Origin: Toxorhynchites rutilus septentrionalis
Taxonomy: Eukaryota; Arthropoda; Insecta; Diptera; Culicidae
Direction: 5' to 3'
Assembly (NCBI RefSeq): GCF_029784135.1
Contig: NC_073746.1
Span: forward strand, 290,671,089 to 290,735,088
DNA length: 64,000 nt
Positions within the stretch are counted from its first letter, which is position 1, and the number at the start of each line of letters is the position of its first letter. The notes beneath the pieces are model-generated. The model ran no database searches and was not told the DNA's origin. It was given only the letters and a program-made list of their open reading frames with translations. Below, piece after piece: positions 22,540-33,889 of this stretch. The translations under genes were made by a program, and so were the position numbers.

Positions 22540-23380
22540 CCATTTTCTTACAGACCGGAATTTTGTAGATATTATGGTTTTTGAGTTATAATTTTTTGTA
22601 AAAAAAAACATTTAGCCCCTTTCAAAAAGTAATCTAATTCTTTTTTCGAATATTTCAAGTATCTAAAGTTACTTAAATGACCAATGTATTTACACCCACA
22701 TCGTTTCACTGCTATCTGATATAGTGCTGCTAATTATTAATTGTGTTTGTTTTTTTTAGTTTATATGGTTTCGAGACCAAAGGCACTATATTTTTTATAT
22801 TTTTTCTTGAAAGCTGACGTGTTTTACATAACGGATTCAAAAATCAGAGAGGCCTTTTTCATTTTTGAGTTATGATTTTTTAATGTTAACATTTCAGTCT
22901 TCGTTCAATATTTCTATGCGCCTACAGTAATTTATAGTGACAGTAACATGGTATGGTTACATTATCAATACTCATTCTAATTTCCTTTCCCCGACTATCA
23001 TGTTATACATAGAGACTTGAATCAATATCGATGATTGCTTTTGTATCTCATGAATTTAGATTATACATCTTTCCCGGACTATGAGAAACTCCATATCGAT
23101 ATTCATTTTGATTAGAATCAATATCTTGATAAGATAATCTCATGGTTTCTAACTATGATTCGGAATAAAATTAGTTTATTCGTTTTATTTTTCATTAAGC
23201 TATCTGCGCAGCCAAAACATGTTACCTTTGAAAAATTATAACTCAAAACACAAAAACAAAACAAACACCATCAATAATTACGAAAATCAAATCCATTTTT
23301 TGTAATATTTTTGTAATTTGATATGTCGATCATCTGTGATTGTTAATCTAGTGGTTCAAAAGTTTTGAATTTTTGAAAAA
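22540..23380. repeat. Foldback repeat, second copy of the 17.3-kb family
   Basis: Shares TTTCGAGACCAAAGGCACTA and TTCAATATTTCTATGCG-type words with 17620-17915. An inverted partner block lies at 23210-23370. The middle (22930-23160) is unrelated AT-rich DNA. Non-coding. Confidence 0.55.
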
Positions 23381-23433
23381 ATGGACCTATAGTACATGAT
23401 CTACGAATCTCACCCGAATTTTTTTGAATACCC

Positions 23434-24097
23434 CTGATGCGAAGAAAAATTCTAACAGATTATGGGACAGTTTAAAGAATGCACTAAATGAGCGAAGTCA
23501 CCCGGTGTGAGAAGTTTCGGAGTGGAAAAAAGTAAGTTCAGTGATATGTGTTCTTCCAAGAGATATAATAAACGGAAATAATATTTAGGTGTGGGCGGAC
23601 TATGAATATAAAGTAAAGAGCAAACTTCGTCATGATATAAATAGTGCCAAAAAAAACCGGAGAAGAACCAAATAATACCAAATGTTTGAATGTGTATGAA
23701 GAAAGCGTTGTGGGATCTGCCGGATTGAATGCTGTCGTCTCTGGGATAGATATGACTAAAGCGTTTGGTATTCGAATAAGGTGCCGCCCTTCGATGCATG
23801 AAACATTAGAACCTTCGCCGGAAACTCAAGCTGAAGCTGCTATCGCCGAAGTAAACCTCGAAGAAGAATTGTAAGGCGGCCATATAGAAGCGGAAGAACA
23901 AGATGAACTTATCATGCAAGTTGGGGACGGAACGAAGGCGAGCATGCGAACTAACGGAAAAAGAGCTACAATTTTTCCGAAGACATGTTCTGGAAAAAAA
24001 ACAATATAACGAGACGCAAAAAGCTTTATTTGCAACAATATCGGGAAGAAATGAAAAATCGATTTTTCTTTGTTTTTTCAAGAATATTCTGGACTAA
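23434..24097 (+). pseudogene. Relic of a Myb/SANT-like (zeste-type) DNA-binding protein gene
   Basis: Plus-strand reading around 23440-23520 gives LWDSLKNALNERSHPV then, after a TGA, EVSEWKK. GTAAGT follows directly, and about 57 nt later an AG precedes VWADYEYKVKSKLRHDINSA. Joined, WKK-VWADYEYKVKSKL resembles the Myb_DNA-bind_5/zeste-type domain common in insects, often as the partner protein of Harbinger transposons. A one-base slip in an A run (about 23650) shifts the frame into MPKKTGEEPNNTKCLNVYEE. The C-terminal part is acidic then K/R/E-rich (RRRACELTEKELQFF...). The stop and frameshift make it a relic. Host gene or transposon cargo cannot be decided; the repeat shared with 16.0-16.5 kb favours transposon. 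Confidence 0.5.
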
Positions 24098-24104
24098 CAC
24101 AATT

Positions 24105-24693
24105 TTTTGCTAACCAACCCAATAGCAAATGCAATTAACATCACTTATCAGCTTTTATTTGGTTCCAAGAACGTTCCTGTAGAACCTTCCCAAACAGAGA
24201 TATTTCAGTTTGAATGAAATATTACTCGTTCGTCTTTGATGATGAATAATTAAATAAACCACCATCGCACCGCAAATCGAAAAACAGTTTTAAAAACTCC
24301 AATAAATTCTGCAAAAGGATAATTTGTTACTTTGACAAACAAAAATATTTAAAATTTTTTGCATCGATTTCAAAAAAGGGCCAAAAACTGGAGTTTTATG
24401 GTGCTTTACAAAATCCACTGTAATTCTGCAAATATCGCAGTAAGTTCTAAACTTTGCAGGCAAATTGTTAGCCTAGTGTATCCCTTAAACACCCGTAAAC
24501 TTTTCATATTGATACGTTCAGCCGTTTTTTCTAGCTGATATTTCCATGTTTGGGGTAAATTAGAGGAGCATTTAATTGCAAATCGTACCAGAAGTATAAA
24601 ATCATACGCGACTCTCAGAATGAACGATTTCGTCTTTATAAGATTGTGGGTGAAGAGTGCATGTATGTGTGGAAATGCGTATGAATATGTGTG
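24105..24693. repeat. Dispersed repeat tracts
   Basis: 24120-24450 matches 16275-16470 in order. 24465-24540 (CATATTGATACGTTCAGCCG) matches 51740-51760. 24640-24693 matches 20390-20430. No coding content of its own. Confidence 0.5.
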
Positions 24694-25658
24694 GGTCAAC
24701 GGATCCACTGGTTTTGGTATCTTTAATGAACATTACACTAGCTTTCATAAACTTGAAGACCCTTGTCAGTGTATGTTGCCGAACTGGCTGCAATATATCA
24801 TGCAATTAAGACCATTGAGTCCTTACCACTTGATCACTATTTTATTTTCTCGGATAGTCTTAGCAGTATACAAGCCATTCAATCCTTGAAACAACAGACG
24901 AAAGCATCATATTTTCTTATCGAAATTAGGAATGCATTGAATTTTCTTGTTGATAAAAGTATTCGAATCACATTAATTTGGATTCCTTCCCATTGCTCTA
25001 TTCCTGGTAATGAGAAAGCGGATACACCCGCAAAGATGGGTAGTATACAGGGCACAGTTTTTGAAAGACAAATAACGTATCGGGAATTCTTCTCCATTTC
25101 CCGACAGCAGTCACTCACCAGTTGGCAAAACCAATGGAACAGAGATGAGCTTGGGAGATGGCTATACTCTATTATCCCCAAAGTTTCAACGAAGGCCTGG
25201 TTTAAAGGGTTAGATCTTGACAGAAATTTTCTAAGAACTATGTCCAGATTGATGTCCAATCGTTCCGCGCTAAATGCGCATCTCTTCCGCATAGGTCTTG
25301 CTACTAACAATTTATGCAATTGTGGCCAAGGATATCATGACATCGAGCACGTTGTTTGGAGCTATTAACATAACAAGGAGGCACCCACTACCAAAGGATA
25401 CCGTTGCTACATCAACTGGCGATGTAGTTGTTACGACCCACCACAAGCACTGTTCCAGACAAGGATAATACCGACGAGGCAACGAAGGAATAAATTATAT
25501 TTTTTTTATATTGCACTGTAGTTGCACTGTAGTTTTAGCTTATTAGACTTAAGTTAATAATTATGTAGTTTTTAATATATTCAAATAGTTTTAAAATGTA
25601 TTGCTTGATGGTGGCTCTTTATCCACTTAAGCCTAATTAAATCAATAAAGGAAAAAAA
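24694..25658 (+). mobile_element. 5'-truncated I-clade LINE: RNase H end and 3' UTR
   Basis: Insertion begins inside the RNase H domain (VNGSTGFGIFNE) and ends in AATAAAGG plus an A run at 25651-25659. ATGTGTG flanks it (24687-24693 and 25659-25665). The undisrupted repeat copy at 20370-20600 shows the pre-insertion site. It is related to, but not the same family as, the full-length element at 53.5-59.4 kb. The 3' UTR after 25370 is unlike that of the larger element. Confidence 0.85.
24766..25368 (+). pseudogene. LINE ORF2 C-terminal fragment: RNase H plus zinc-finger tail
   Basis: Readable after a one-base frameshift near 24768. It starts VYVAELAAIYHAI with the catalytic Glu, then IFSDSLSSIQAI (catalytic Asp) and IPSHCSIPGNEKADTPAK (last catalytic Asp), the D-E-D layout of RNase H. 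The first Asp region lies just upstream in another frame and is partly lost to 5' truncation. The tail NNLCNCGQGYHDIEHVVW is the Cys/His motif found at the end of I-clade ORF2. The reading stops at 25368, earlier than in the 54.0-kb relative. About 200 codons of what would be an ORF2 above 1,000 codons. Confidence 0.85.
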
Positions 25659-25665
25659 ATGTGTG

Positions 25666-26162
25666 AGTATCATCACTCCTTACAATATTTGTATCTACAA
25701 ACGCATGATAAAAATGTGTACATAAAATATTCTGATACCTGAAAGTTGTAGGTTCAAAAAGATGAGCTTTCCATCGATATGCGTTGATTCAATTGAAACA
25801 ACTTCGAAAAAAGGACAGAAGAATGAAATTCAAATATGTTCTTCAACTTCGCTAGAACTTCGAAGATTGTTTAAAGAACTACTCTGTAATTCGATTCATT
25901 AATATTCACGAAATGAGAATATTACAATAGATAAAAAATGGTCACAACGATGAAAATATTTAATACCGGACTTAAAAAATTGCCGCAATTTTTGATATTT
26001 ATCGCGATATTTATATACACAAAACAAAATCTTTTACATATCAGGAAAGCAAAGAATCCCTGATAGCGTCACGGATCCTTTGTACTCTGCGTTCTAAGCC
26101 ATGATCACTACCTACTTCATTTGTTACTAACAGCGGATCTTACGGTACATTATAAGCTACAC
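25666..26162. other. Unassigned stretch
   Basis: The first ~80 bp continue the repeat interrupted by the LINE. The rest is AT-rich with no gene. Confidence 0.4.
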
Positions 26163-26539
26163 TAGAGATGGGCGAGCGCTCACGATCCACTGTTCTTTGA
26201 AAATCAGCCGCGGCTCTCAAATGAACAGCTCTTATATGTACGGCTCTTGAATGAACCACGGTTTCAAAAAAGACCCATGGTTATTTTATGAGCCGTGGCT
26301 CTTTTTGAACCGCGGTTCATTTTAGAGCCGTTCATTTGAGAACCACGGTTCAAAAAAGAACTGCTGTTCATAAAAGAACCGTGTTTCTTTTAAGAGCCGG
26401 CTTATTGATAAAGAACCGTGAATCGTACGCTCGTTCTGACGAACCGTGGCTTGCGGCAGTGCGGAAGAAATATATGTTTCCCATGCTGCTTTTCAAGCGG
26501 TTTCATTTAATTGTTTGTATGTTTGTAAATTTTGGCGGA

Positions 26540-27235
26540 TTACATATTTTCTCGAAATCCCATAAATATGGGTATCTAATGAAATGATTTGACTAGTAGG
26601 ACATGGTTATTTATGAAAAATGCAAATCCAAAATGGCCACCACCTCAAAATGGCGAAATATGTATTTTTTTTTCAAAACCCCCTCAATATGGGTATCTAA
26701 TGAAAGGACTTGACAAGTAGAACACAGTTATTTATGTAAAATGGAATCCAAGATGGTGGCCGTTACAAAATGGCAGACAACTAATTTCGTCAAAACCCCA
26801 TCAATATGGGTATCAAATGAAAGGGCTTAACTAGTAGATCACAGTTATTTATGAAAAATGCAAATCCAAAATGGCCGCCACCCCACAATGGCGAAATATG
26901 TTTTTTTTTCAAAACCCCATTTTTCAAATCTAATGAAAGTACTTGACTAGTAGGACACAGTTACTTTCATTAGATTTGGAAAAGGGGGTTTTGAAAAAAA
27001 AATACATATTTCGCCATTTTGGAGTGGCGGCCATTTTGGATTTGCATTTTTCATAAATAACTGCAATTCACTAGTCAAGCCCTTTCATTTGATACTCATA
27101 TTGATGGGGTTTTGACGTAATTAGTTGGGTATCAAATGAAAGGACTTGACTAGCAGAACACAGCTATTTATGATGAATCCAACTCGCATATGGGTATCGA
27201 ATGAAATGATTTGACTAATACAATATAGTTAATCA
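26540..27235. repeat. Tandem and inverted repeat inside the hAT element
   Basis: Units of roughly 120 bp share ATATGGGTATC.AATGAAA, CTTGACTAGTAGAACACAGT, TTATTTATGAAAAATGCAAA and CAAAATGGCCGCCA. Three or four run forward (26560-26960). The order then flips, and inverted units continue to about 27110, followed by forward fragments. The inversion junction is near 26963. Confidence 0.7.
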
Positions 27236-27464
27236 TGAAAACATTCCATTCGAAATATTTTAAAAACGTTTAGGTTATAAAACGGAGAGAAAACTGTATC
27301 GTTATCTAAAACTGCTATATTCTCCCGACTGATAATTCGACATGATCACATGATTATATGGCTCAAGTGAAATCAGTTCTAGTGATTAGAAAAAAGCTCT
27401 GTATGAATTGATTTCGGAGCTGGTGAAGCGATCTACAAATCTTGAGTCAGACGAATTAGTAGCC

Positions 27465-27911
27465 TAACAAGTACTGCTAGATCCTCGCTTCAAGCAGCAA
27501 GGTTTCGGGGATAACAGAAAGTACAACTATGCACACCAATCGTTGAGAAGGATACTAGAAATAACATCCATAGAATACACACCTACGAAACTACCACAAA
27601 CCGTTGGTGATGAAGCGCTGTCATCTGTATGGGAGGAGTTTGATGCATTGATTGGCAATCTTCGATCCTCACATGATCTAAAAGCTGCTGCAACATCTAT
27701 TGTAGATAAACATTTAGCGGAACAACATTTGTTGAGACTAAGCGACCCTTCGTTTGGGTGGAATGAAAGGAAATCTATCTCTCCGCGGCTCTATCTTTTT
27801 TTTTTGAAAATATTATGTATTCCGGCGACTTCAGTACCATGTATCCGAAAGCAAGACAAGTTTGCATTGAAAGATGTAGTAGAGTTTCATCAGATAACAT
27901 TGAAAAGATAA
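27465..27911 (+). pseudogene. hAT transposase, C-terminal remnant
   Basis: The plus frame reads LLDPRFKQQGFGDNRKYNYA from about 27468 and runs on to KR stop at 27911. LDPRFK is the conserved block ahead of the hAT dimerisation region. IPATSVPC (about 27818-27841) is the hallmark of the hATC domain, normally followed by ERxFS. Here CIRKQDKFALKD replaces that, so the domain is damaged. Upstream catalytic parts are absent. The frame has a stop before LLDPR. No host gene uses this remnant as far as the sequence shows. Confidence 0.7.
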
Positions 27912-28174
27912 TGTTTATAAATAAAAAAAAATAAAGAAGATCATTGTGATGGAAATATATCAGAGAAAACCTTTAGTAAAGTAATATTTTTACTTTTCTC
28001 TGCACTGATTATTGTTTTTAACCTTATTTTTTACCTCTTATATGTAAAGAATTTTACATATCCGAATAAACCAGTTCTTGAAAAGAGCCGTCGAGCCGCT
28101 CAAATAAACCGGCCTTTTCATTGAGCGCACGGCTCTGAGCCGCTCACTGAAATGAACCGTTTTGCCCATCCCTA

Positions 28175-30170
28175 AGCCATACACATTTTTTTTTTGAGCA
28201 TATCATACATTTATAATGGGAGCAACCTTTTAGGGGCTATATCGAAGCTTGTGGTTCGCATTTCGCAATCCTTTTTTCGAATCACGGTTCTAATATAAGA
28301 TTAAATTAATATGTTTTTCGGCAATTATATTTGCAATTTCCGCACACATTGGTTTGTTCACGAACCCAAAAATCTAATATTTCTCTTCGAGACAAAATTT
28401 GCTCGAAATCTAGTACACTGAAAATATTTACTCGAAAAAGATACATAATACCAAATTCAATTCAATTCGAGTTTGATTTTTCTCGAACCGAGTTACTCGT
28501 TTCGAAACGCAATGCCATCCCTGGATTTATTTATACACATTAATGAAAAATGATTTCTCACCCTATAACCTATCAAAGATTTGCACAGTTCGCAAAATAT
28601 CATCCGAAAAAAAAATACTTACTAAGAATCGTACAGAAAGCGTTGTATGCTATTCCAGCATCTACTTATGAAGAACTGGTGGCAAGTTTCATGTCTATAC
28701 GCCATTTCAATGGAACATTTAAAACTAACATGCAAATAGAGAAACACGATTTACACTGGCAATGTTTTATTATTTTCGTCACCACTGTATCTTCTTCTCA
28801 CTCTGCATAAATGTATGCGCGTTAATAATAATATATTTATCAATAAGTGAACGTGTTTTAGGTTTGCAGAAGAAGCCAAGAGAGCACTCGCAACGCATTG
28901 GAATGGAGACCGGTACTCCTTCTACTGATTCGTAAATTGAATTCACATTCGCATTACCTTTCGAAGACTATAGAATTACAATAGCAGCAGAACAAGCTCA
29001 TAATAAGCACTTCGTCGTTTTTCATATGTCGTCCACGTTCCGATGCATGGTGCTGAGAGGTGATGTCCCAGGCAGCAAATTTCGAAACCGAATTCTAGAA
29101 GAAGACTCGCCTATTCATGTATTCATATCTCGGATCGGTTTGCAATTGTGCTAACGGCGAACTTTCAGGCATTCAGCTGCTGTATGCTGTACTTAGTCGT
29201 GCAGAACTACAGCATACATCCGTGCATGACTTCATCGCCCTCTGCTGCTGCCTCTGACTCGATATTGATGCTATACTTCTCAATAGCTGCTGCCAGAAAT
29301 AAGCTCAATTGTGAATATGGAGAGACTGAGAGGTGGAGATACTGAACCCAACGCCCGAGGGGCACGCTCCTTACAATGGAAACGAGGGCACCAATAATCT
29401 ATTTATGTTTGAACATCGGTAATATCCATACATATCGATAGATATGAATATGGAAGAAGCTATTACATATTTCAGTTTTTTTACATTTTGTCTGGGCTGC
29501 TTTGTTATATTTTCATTCAATTTCTTCTCTTCAGTTTTACATGAGACATGCTCCAGCAGCTCCGTGCCGGCGTATTTTGAGAAGCGGGTGGCGGCGAAGG
29601 CCATTCCGAAGAAACTTATACTTTCAAAGCTCAGTACGGTGCTCACAATCGGGTCCGAAAAGGATGGTTCTACGTCTCTGTATATATGCGTTTCCGTTGG
29701 GTCTATCCACAAGTGCATAGCTCGCCTGCACCTCGGTCACATTGGCTTCCAGAGATGTGGAAAAATCCGACGCCAGTTGAAAAGATGCCTTCCCCCAGCT
29801 ATCAGCTACTCACATGAATAGATGCGGAAAAGTTGAAGCTTCCATTCGTTTCCGTACCAGAACAGTACTTAAACAATAATGTGAGGAGCTGAATGCTATA
29901 TCATGTTTCCCGAAAGCACCAAACCGGCTGTTGCTAGCTGCCCAATGGCGGTACGGCAAATGTGGATATCCGGGCTCTCTGTAATGACGGAACAATGGGA
30001 GAAATAGTTTTTTATCTTTTGGTACCCAAGAATATGTTTGCTTTGAGTGATCCACAGTATTACTGCAACATATTAATCCGTTTGAACAGAAGACATTTAA
30101 TAAATATTCACTTTCTTTAGTTGATGGCGAGATGATGGAACTCCCAAGTTCGCAGCAAATTGCTGTAAAA
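28175..30170. other. Unassigned stretch, possible degraded coding DNA
   Basis: 28440-28530 carries repeated TCGA words and ends GCAATGCCATCCCTGG, resembling an inverted hAT terminus, but no partner was found. 29050-30170 is less AT-rich and gives moderately long, compositionally protein-like readings on both strands (for example minus 29371-29718 and 29810-30190). All are interrupted and I recognise no domain, so I call no gene. Confidence 0.35.
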
Positions 30171-30502
30171 CTTCGGTTTTTTTTTCCCATTTGGTTATTG
30201 ATTTAGGCTCATTAGCATTTTAGCAGTAACAGAGCCGAATTTAATCGTGTGCATGTTACATATTTTATGGTATCTATAAATTGGCACCTGTACCGTAGCA
30301 ACTTAGGCGTAAGAGTCATTTTCTTTTTTCTATTGTTCAGTAAAACCGAACAGCGGAGACAGTTGATATGATCATATGATGATATGTTAACGGGTGTTAA
30401 ATAAAAAATGAGAATTTTTTCAATCACATATAATTTTTTTTTTCTTTTCGTCGATTTCAGTATTTTTTATTAATAACATAATGTATTTTCTTCAAAAAAA
30501 TG

Positions 30503-31300
30503 TCAGTGAATGTTTGAGTAAGGGCCGTGGTCTGCTGTTCGACGCAACTTTGTCGCGATGCTCTCACAAGAACGTTGTACGGCACTTACGTCCATTTTCC
30601 GGATACAATTCCGGATTCTTGTAGTCAGTTGCTTCGTGTCCTTGGCCCTCCAATTGTTTTTATACACTACGGCACTGAGTGAGCCAAAGAAATCCTCTAT
30701 TGGGCGGCACTGGGGCAAGTTTGTTGGGTTACGATCTTTCGGCACGAACGGTATCTTTGTCTCCCCAAGATACGCCAGCGTCTTCTTGGCGTAATGGGAA
30801 GACGCCTTGTCCGGCCAGAAGAATACTACCCATCCGCGTGATGCTCGTTCAGGAACGGCAGCAGGATTTTATCGAGACACTCTTCTCGATAGATTTGTTG
30901 GTTGATTGCCAGGCCGCTCGGCTTAAACCAAGGCTTTGAAATGCCCCGGTCGGAAATGGCGATGTACAACATAACCTTTTTTTCAAACTTGTGCTTGAAC
31001 TTGTATTTCACTTCAGGCGGTGTGGATGACTTGTCGCTGGAGTAGTAATTATCATTTCCTGGAATATGCGTTTTGGACAGCGGAAAATAGCTTTCGTCGT
31101 CCAGAACGAAAGACGTCCCGCGGTATTCGTCATTCACCGACACTGTGATTTAACCGTCTCAATCTGCTCCTCCGTGTACTCCGGCGACCTCGTCTTCTTC
31201 CTGCAGATGATTTCTTCCATCTTGAGGGTCCGATGGATCAATACGTGGGAGCAGCCATATTTCCGACCAGCGCACAGTAGTCCAAAAATGCAAAAACGTG
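30503..31300 (-). pseudogene. DD37E mariner transposase, catalytic part
   Basis: The reading resumes near 31290 with SHVLIHRTLKMEEIICRKKT, then SFVLDDESYFPLSKT, whose first Asp of the DDESY motif is catalytic residue one. FWPDKASSHYAKKTL supplies catalytic Asp two, and QCRPIEDFFG the catalytic Glu with 37 residues between them, the DD37E signature. A one-base frameshift near 30822 separates DDES from FWPD. The C-terminus is RRTADHGPYSNIH. All three catalytic residues survive in sequence, so the interruption and frameshifts, not the active site, kill this copy. Confidence 0.82.
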
Positions 31301-31309
31301 ATCGTGAGG

Positions 31310-31930
31310 GATTTCTCCAAAACGGTTAATTTTACGTATATGATGTTTTCGGAGAAGTTTTAAAGTACAACGAGTGCCACCTTTTGAGGGCTGCCATTTT
31401 GAAATGAATCCCCCTAAAAGTGAGATCCAAAATCCATTTTTTCAGCTTAAGAGATAGGAAGTTGGTGTCTTCATAAAAATTATAGCTCTTATCAAAACAA
31501 ACAATTTTGCTGAAAACATCAACTTTCTATCTATTCAGGTAAAAAAGTTATGGGACATTTTTGGTGAAAAGCACCAAAAAATCATATTTTCGTCCTAACT
31601 TTTCCTCTTGATTTTTTACGATTTTACAATGTTTAGAGAACTTTTTTACACATATTTTTGATGCACGTTGTTTTTTTTCTATCTCTTATATATTTGGAGA
31701 TATTGGAGTTTTTATGTTAAAATTGACCTATTTATGAACTAGGATATTTCATAAAGGGACAGATTGGGGCAGACCAAACCGATTACAAATTAAAGTACAA
31801 GCAAAATGCTGCAAAACCACACTTCAATTGTCTGTATCCACCTGTATCCTCAAAAGTTACACTTAATTTAAAGGAAGGCCTCCATCTACGTTATTCTGTT
31901 AAAAAAATATGTTATTATTATTACACTGCA
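31310..31930. repeat. AT-rich insertion within the mariner
   Basis: Contains AAGAGATAGGAAGTTGGTGTC, similar to 22190-22210, and long T/A runs. It interrupts the transposase together with the adjacent array and is probably a fragment of a dispersed AT-rich repeat. No coding content. Confidence 0.5.
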
Positions 31931-31940
31931 CTGTAATAAT

Positions 31941-32703
31941 ATAACATAACATAACATAACATAACATAACATAACATAACATAACATAACATAACATAAC
32001 ATAACATAACATAACATAACATAACATAACATAACATAACATAACATAACATAACATAACATAACATAACATAACATAACATAACATAACATAACATAAC
32101 ATAACATAACATAACATAACATAACATAACATAACATAACATAACATAACATAACATAACATAACATAACATAACATAACATAACATAACATAACATAAC
32201 ATAACATAACATAACATAACATAACATAACATAACATAACATAACATAACATAACATAACATAACATAACATAACATAACATAACATAACATAACATAAC
32301 ATAACATAACATAACATAACATAACATAACATAACATAACATAACATAACATAACATAACATAACATAACATAACATAACATAACATAACATAACATAAC
32401 ATAACATAACATAACATAACATAACATAACATAACATAACATAACATAACATAACATAACATAACATAACATAACATAACATAACATAACATAACATAAC
32501 ATAACATAACATAACATAACATAACATAACATAACATAACATAACATAACATAACATAACATAACATAACATAACATAACATAACATAACATAACATAAC
32601 ATAACATAACATAACATAACATAACATAACATAACATAACATAACGTAACATAACATAACATAACATAACATAACATAACATAACATAACATAACATAAC
32701 ATA
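31941..32703. repeat. (ATAAC)n microsatellite, about 152 near-perfect copies
   Basis: An unbroken pentanucleotide array about 760 bp long, with a single substitution (GTAAC at 32646-32650) and a shortened last unit. Because five bases and three-base codons cycle every 15 bases, the minus strand is open in all three frames and encodes the repeating peptide MLCYV. The 263-317-codon ORFs over it are an artefact. Confidence 0.97.
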
Positions 32704-32713
32704 ATAACACATT

Positions 32714-33004
32714 TCAAAATATGTTCTGGCAAACTAAACAGTTTGTTGGAATAAACAGCGTCACGCAGGCTGGTTGCGTCCTTGCTGTCAAACAGCTTCT
32801 TGAACGATGTCTTCTCATTATCGTCACGGGACGACCACTTCCGACCTTCCACTCTACGTTCAGGGAACCCAGGATACGATATACCGTACTGACAGGTACA
32901 TTTTCTTCCTTAAAATGTGCCACCGTGAACTTTTTTCCTTGCTGGAAATGCGTTTCGTAGAACCGTACAATGCGTTCGCCGAGCACGTGCTGTTTCGACG
33001 CCAT
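32714..33004 (-). pseudogene. DD37E mariner transposase, N-terminal part
   Basis: Starts at MASKQHVLGERIVRFYETHF. The helix-turn-helix follows (VPVSTVYRILGSLNVEWKV) with the GSGRPVTIM linker typical of the DNA-binding half of Tc1/mariner transposases. A frameshift near 32850 moves the continuation into the frame reading KKLFDSKDATSLRDAVYS. That runs into the pentanucleotide array at about 32705. I chose the internal Met at 33004 because it starts the family-like sequence; the open frame extends to 33142 without resemblance. Confidence 0.75.
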
Positions 33005-33417
33005 CTTTGCTTTGACTAAATTCAAACTAGCAAAACCAAACACGCCTACTGTTTCTAGGGAGCCCAAAGAGCAATTTTCTTGGAGAAAGAAAATTTTACG
33101 CTCTTTATTTGAGTTACTGAAAGGTATTGAAAACATTCTCATTTTTTATTTAACACCCGTTATTAATAGCACAACAGCTCGATGTTTCTTGCAGAGCAGA
33201 GCAGTTCCAAGTGGAACTTGTATGAATGGAGGAAGGCCAGGACTTCGACCGTAAATCGATCCCCATCGCTGATGATTGTTACGTGGACGTAGTTATTCTA
33301 TAACAACACAAAGATAGTCTATTGAAGGCCCTGAGTTTTGAACACACGATCGATCGTTTAGTAAGCGAACGCGCAACTAATATGGCTACGAAGACCTGAA
33401 AAAAACAGCTTCGGTTT

Positions 33418-33889
33418 GTAACAGTCGTTCACCATTGGCTAAAGTGATGACTCTGCCATCACTGAAATCAAGCAAAACCGCAGACAACAAAATTTGCCAT
33501 ATGTCAATTGACAGGGTCATTGCAAGCTCATCTGAGGGACCCCGCGTACTTAACAATGGACCGGTTTGAGTAGATGAGAGGCCGCGTCCATGAATGGGGC
33601 GACGTACCGGGACAGGGTACAATTGTATTCGGCCTGTCGACATTGTTCTTATTTGTCCGTTGCATGTGGTCTTTCTTTCTGTTAGTGACCGTCTCCGGAA
33701 ATAGAAGTGCGCGTCGTGTGAAGTAAATGTCTTTGATTTAAATATGTAGATAGTAGTAATGTTAAGTGTTGTTTGTTTATTAGGTTTTGTTATATGTACA
33801 AGTTGTTGATAGCTGTGAACATCGTTAGTATAAAAAAAAAGTTATTAAGAAAAGGTAATTGGGAAAATGAATTGAATGGGGGCGCCACG
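33418..33889. other. Unassigned stretch
   Basis: A minus frame at 33386-33643 has protein-like composition but ends in the SINE junction and matches no family I know. No gene called. Confidence 0.35.

Larger units (their letters stand above)
26163..28174 (+). mobile_element. Decayed hAT element
   Basis: Left end TAGAGATGGGCGAGCGCTCA, right end inward TAGGGATGGGCAAAACGGTT. Both are the TAGRGATGGGCRAA type of hAT terminus, with many subterminal copies of GAGCCG and GAACCG near each end (26190-26420 and 28080-28165). Flanks AGCTACAC and AGCCATAC may be a diverged 8-bp duplication. The 3' part holds a transposase remnant (27465-27911). Most of the body is replaced by a tandem/inverted repeat (26540-27235). 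Confidence 0.75.
30390..33160 (-). mobile_element. DD37E Tc1/mariner element, itself interrupted
   Basis: Inverted ends of about 35 bp with one mismatch start ACGGGTGTTAAATAAAAAAT (30390 and, inverted, ending at 33160). TA flanks both sides (30388-30389 and 33161-33162). The transposase lies on the minus strand in two parts (32714-33004 and 30503-31300), separated by an insertion of AT-rich DNA (about 31310-31930) and a pentanucleotide array (31941-32703). Without that insertion the element would be about 1.3-1.4 kb, normal for the superfamily. Confidence 0.85.
30180..33408 (-). mobile_element. Long tRNA-derived SINE interrupted by a mariner
   Basis: The two SINE parts are 30180-30387 (A-tail end) and 33161-33408 (tRNA-like head, CGTTCGCTTACTAAACG.. 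and a B box GTGTTCAAAACTC on the minus strand). They align end to end with the uninterrupted copy at 38350-38844. CTTCGGTTT flanks the whole (30171-30179 and 33409-33417), the SINE's own target duplication. The mariner at 30390-33160 sits at a TA in the SINE body. Confidence 0.82.

Noticed and set aside
29550..29820. Reading with vague resemblance to a transcription-factor (T-box-like) domain
   Set aside because: Only scattered residues fit, the frame stops on both sides, and the minus strand is equally open; not supportable.
31886..32852. Three overlapping minus-strand ORFs of 263-317 codons encoding MLCYV repeats
   Set aside because: They are the necessary translation of an ATAAC array in all frames; no real protein.
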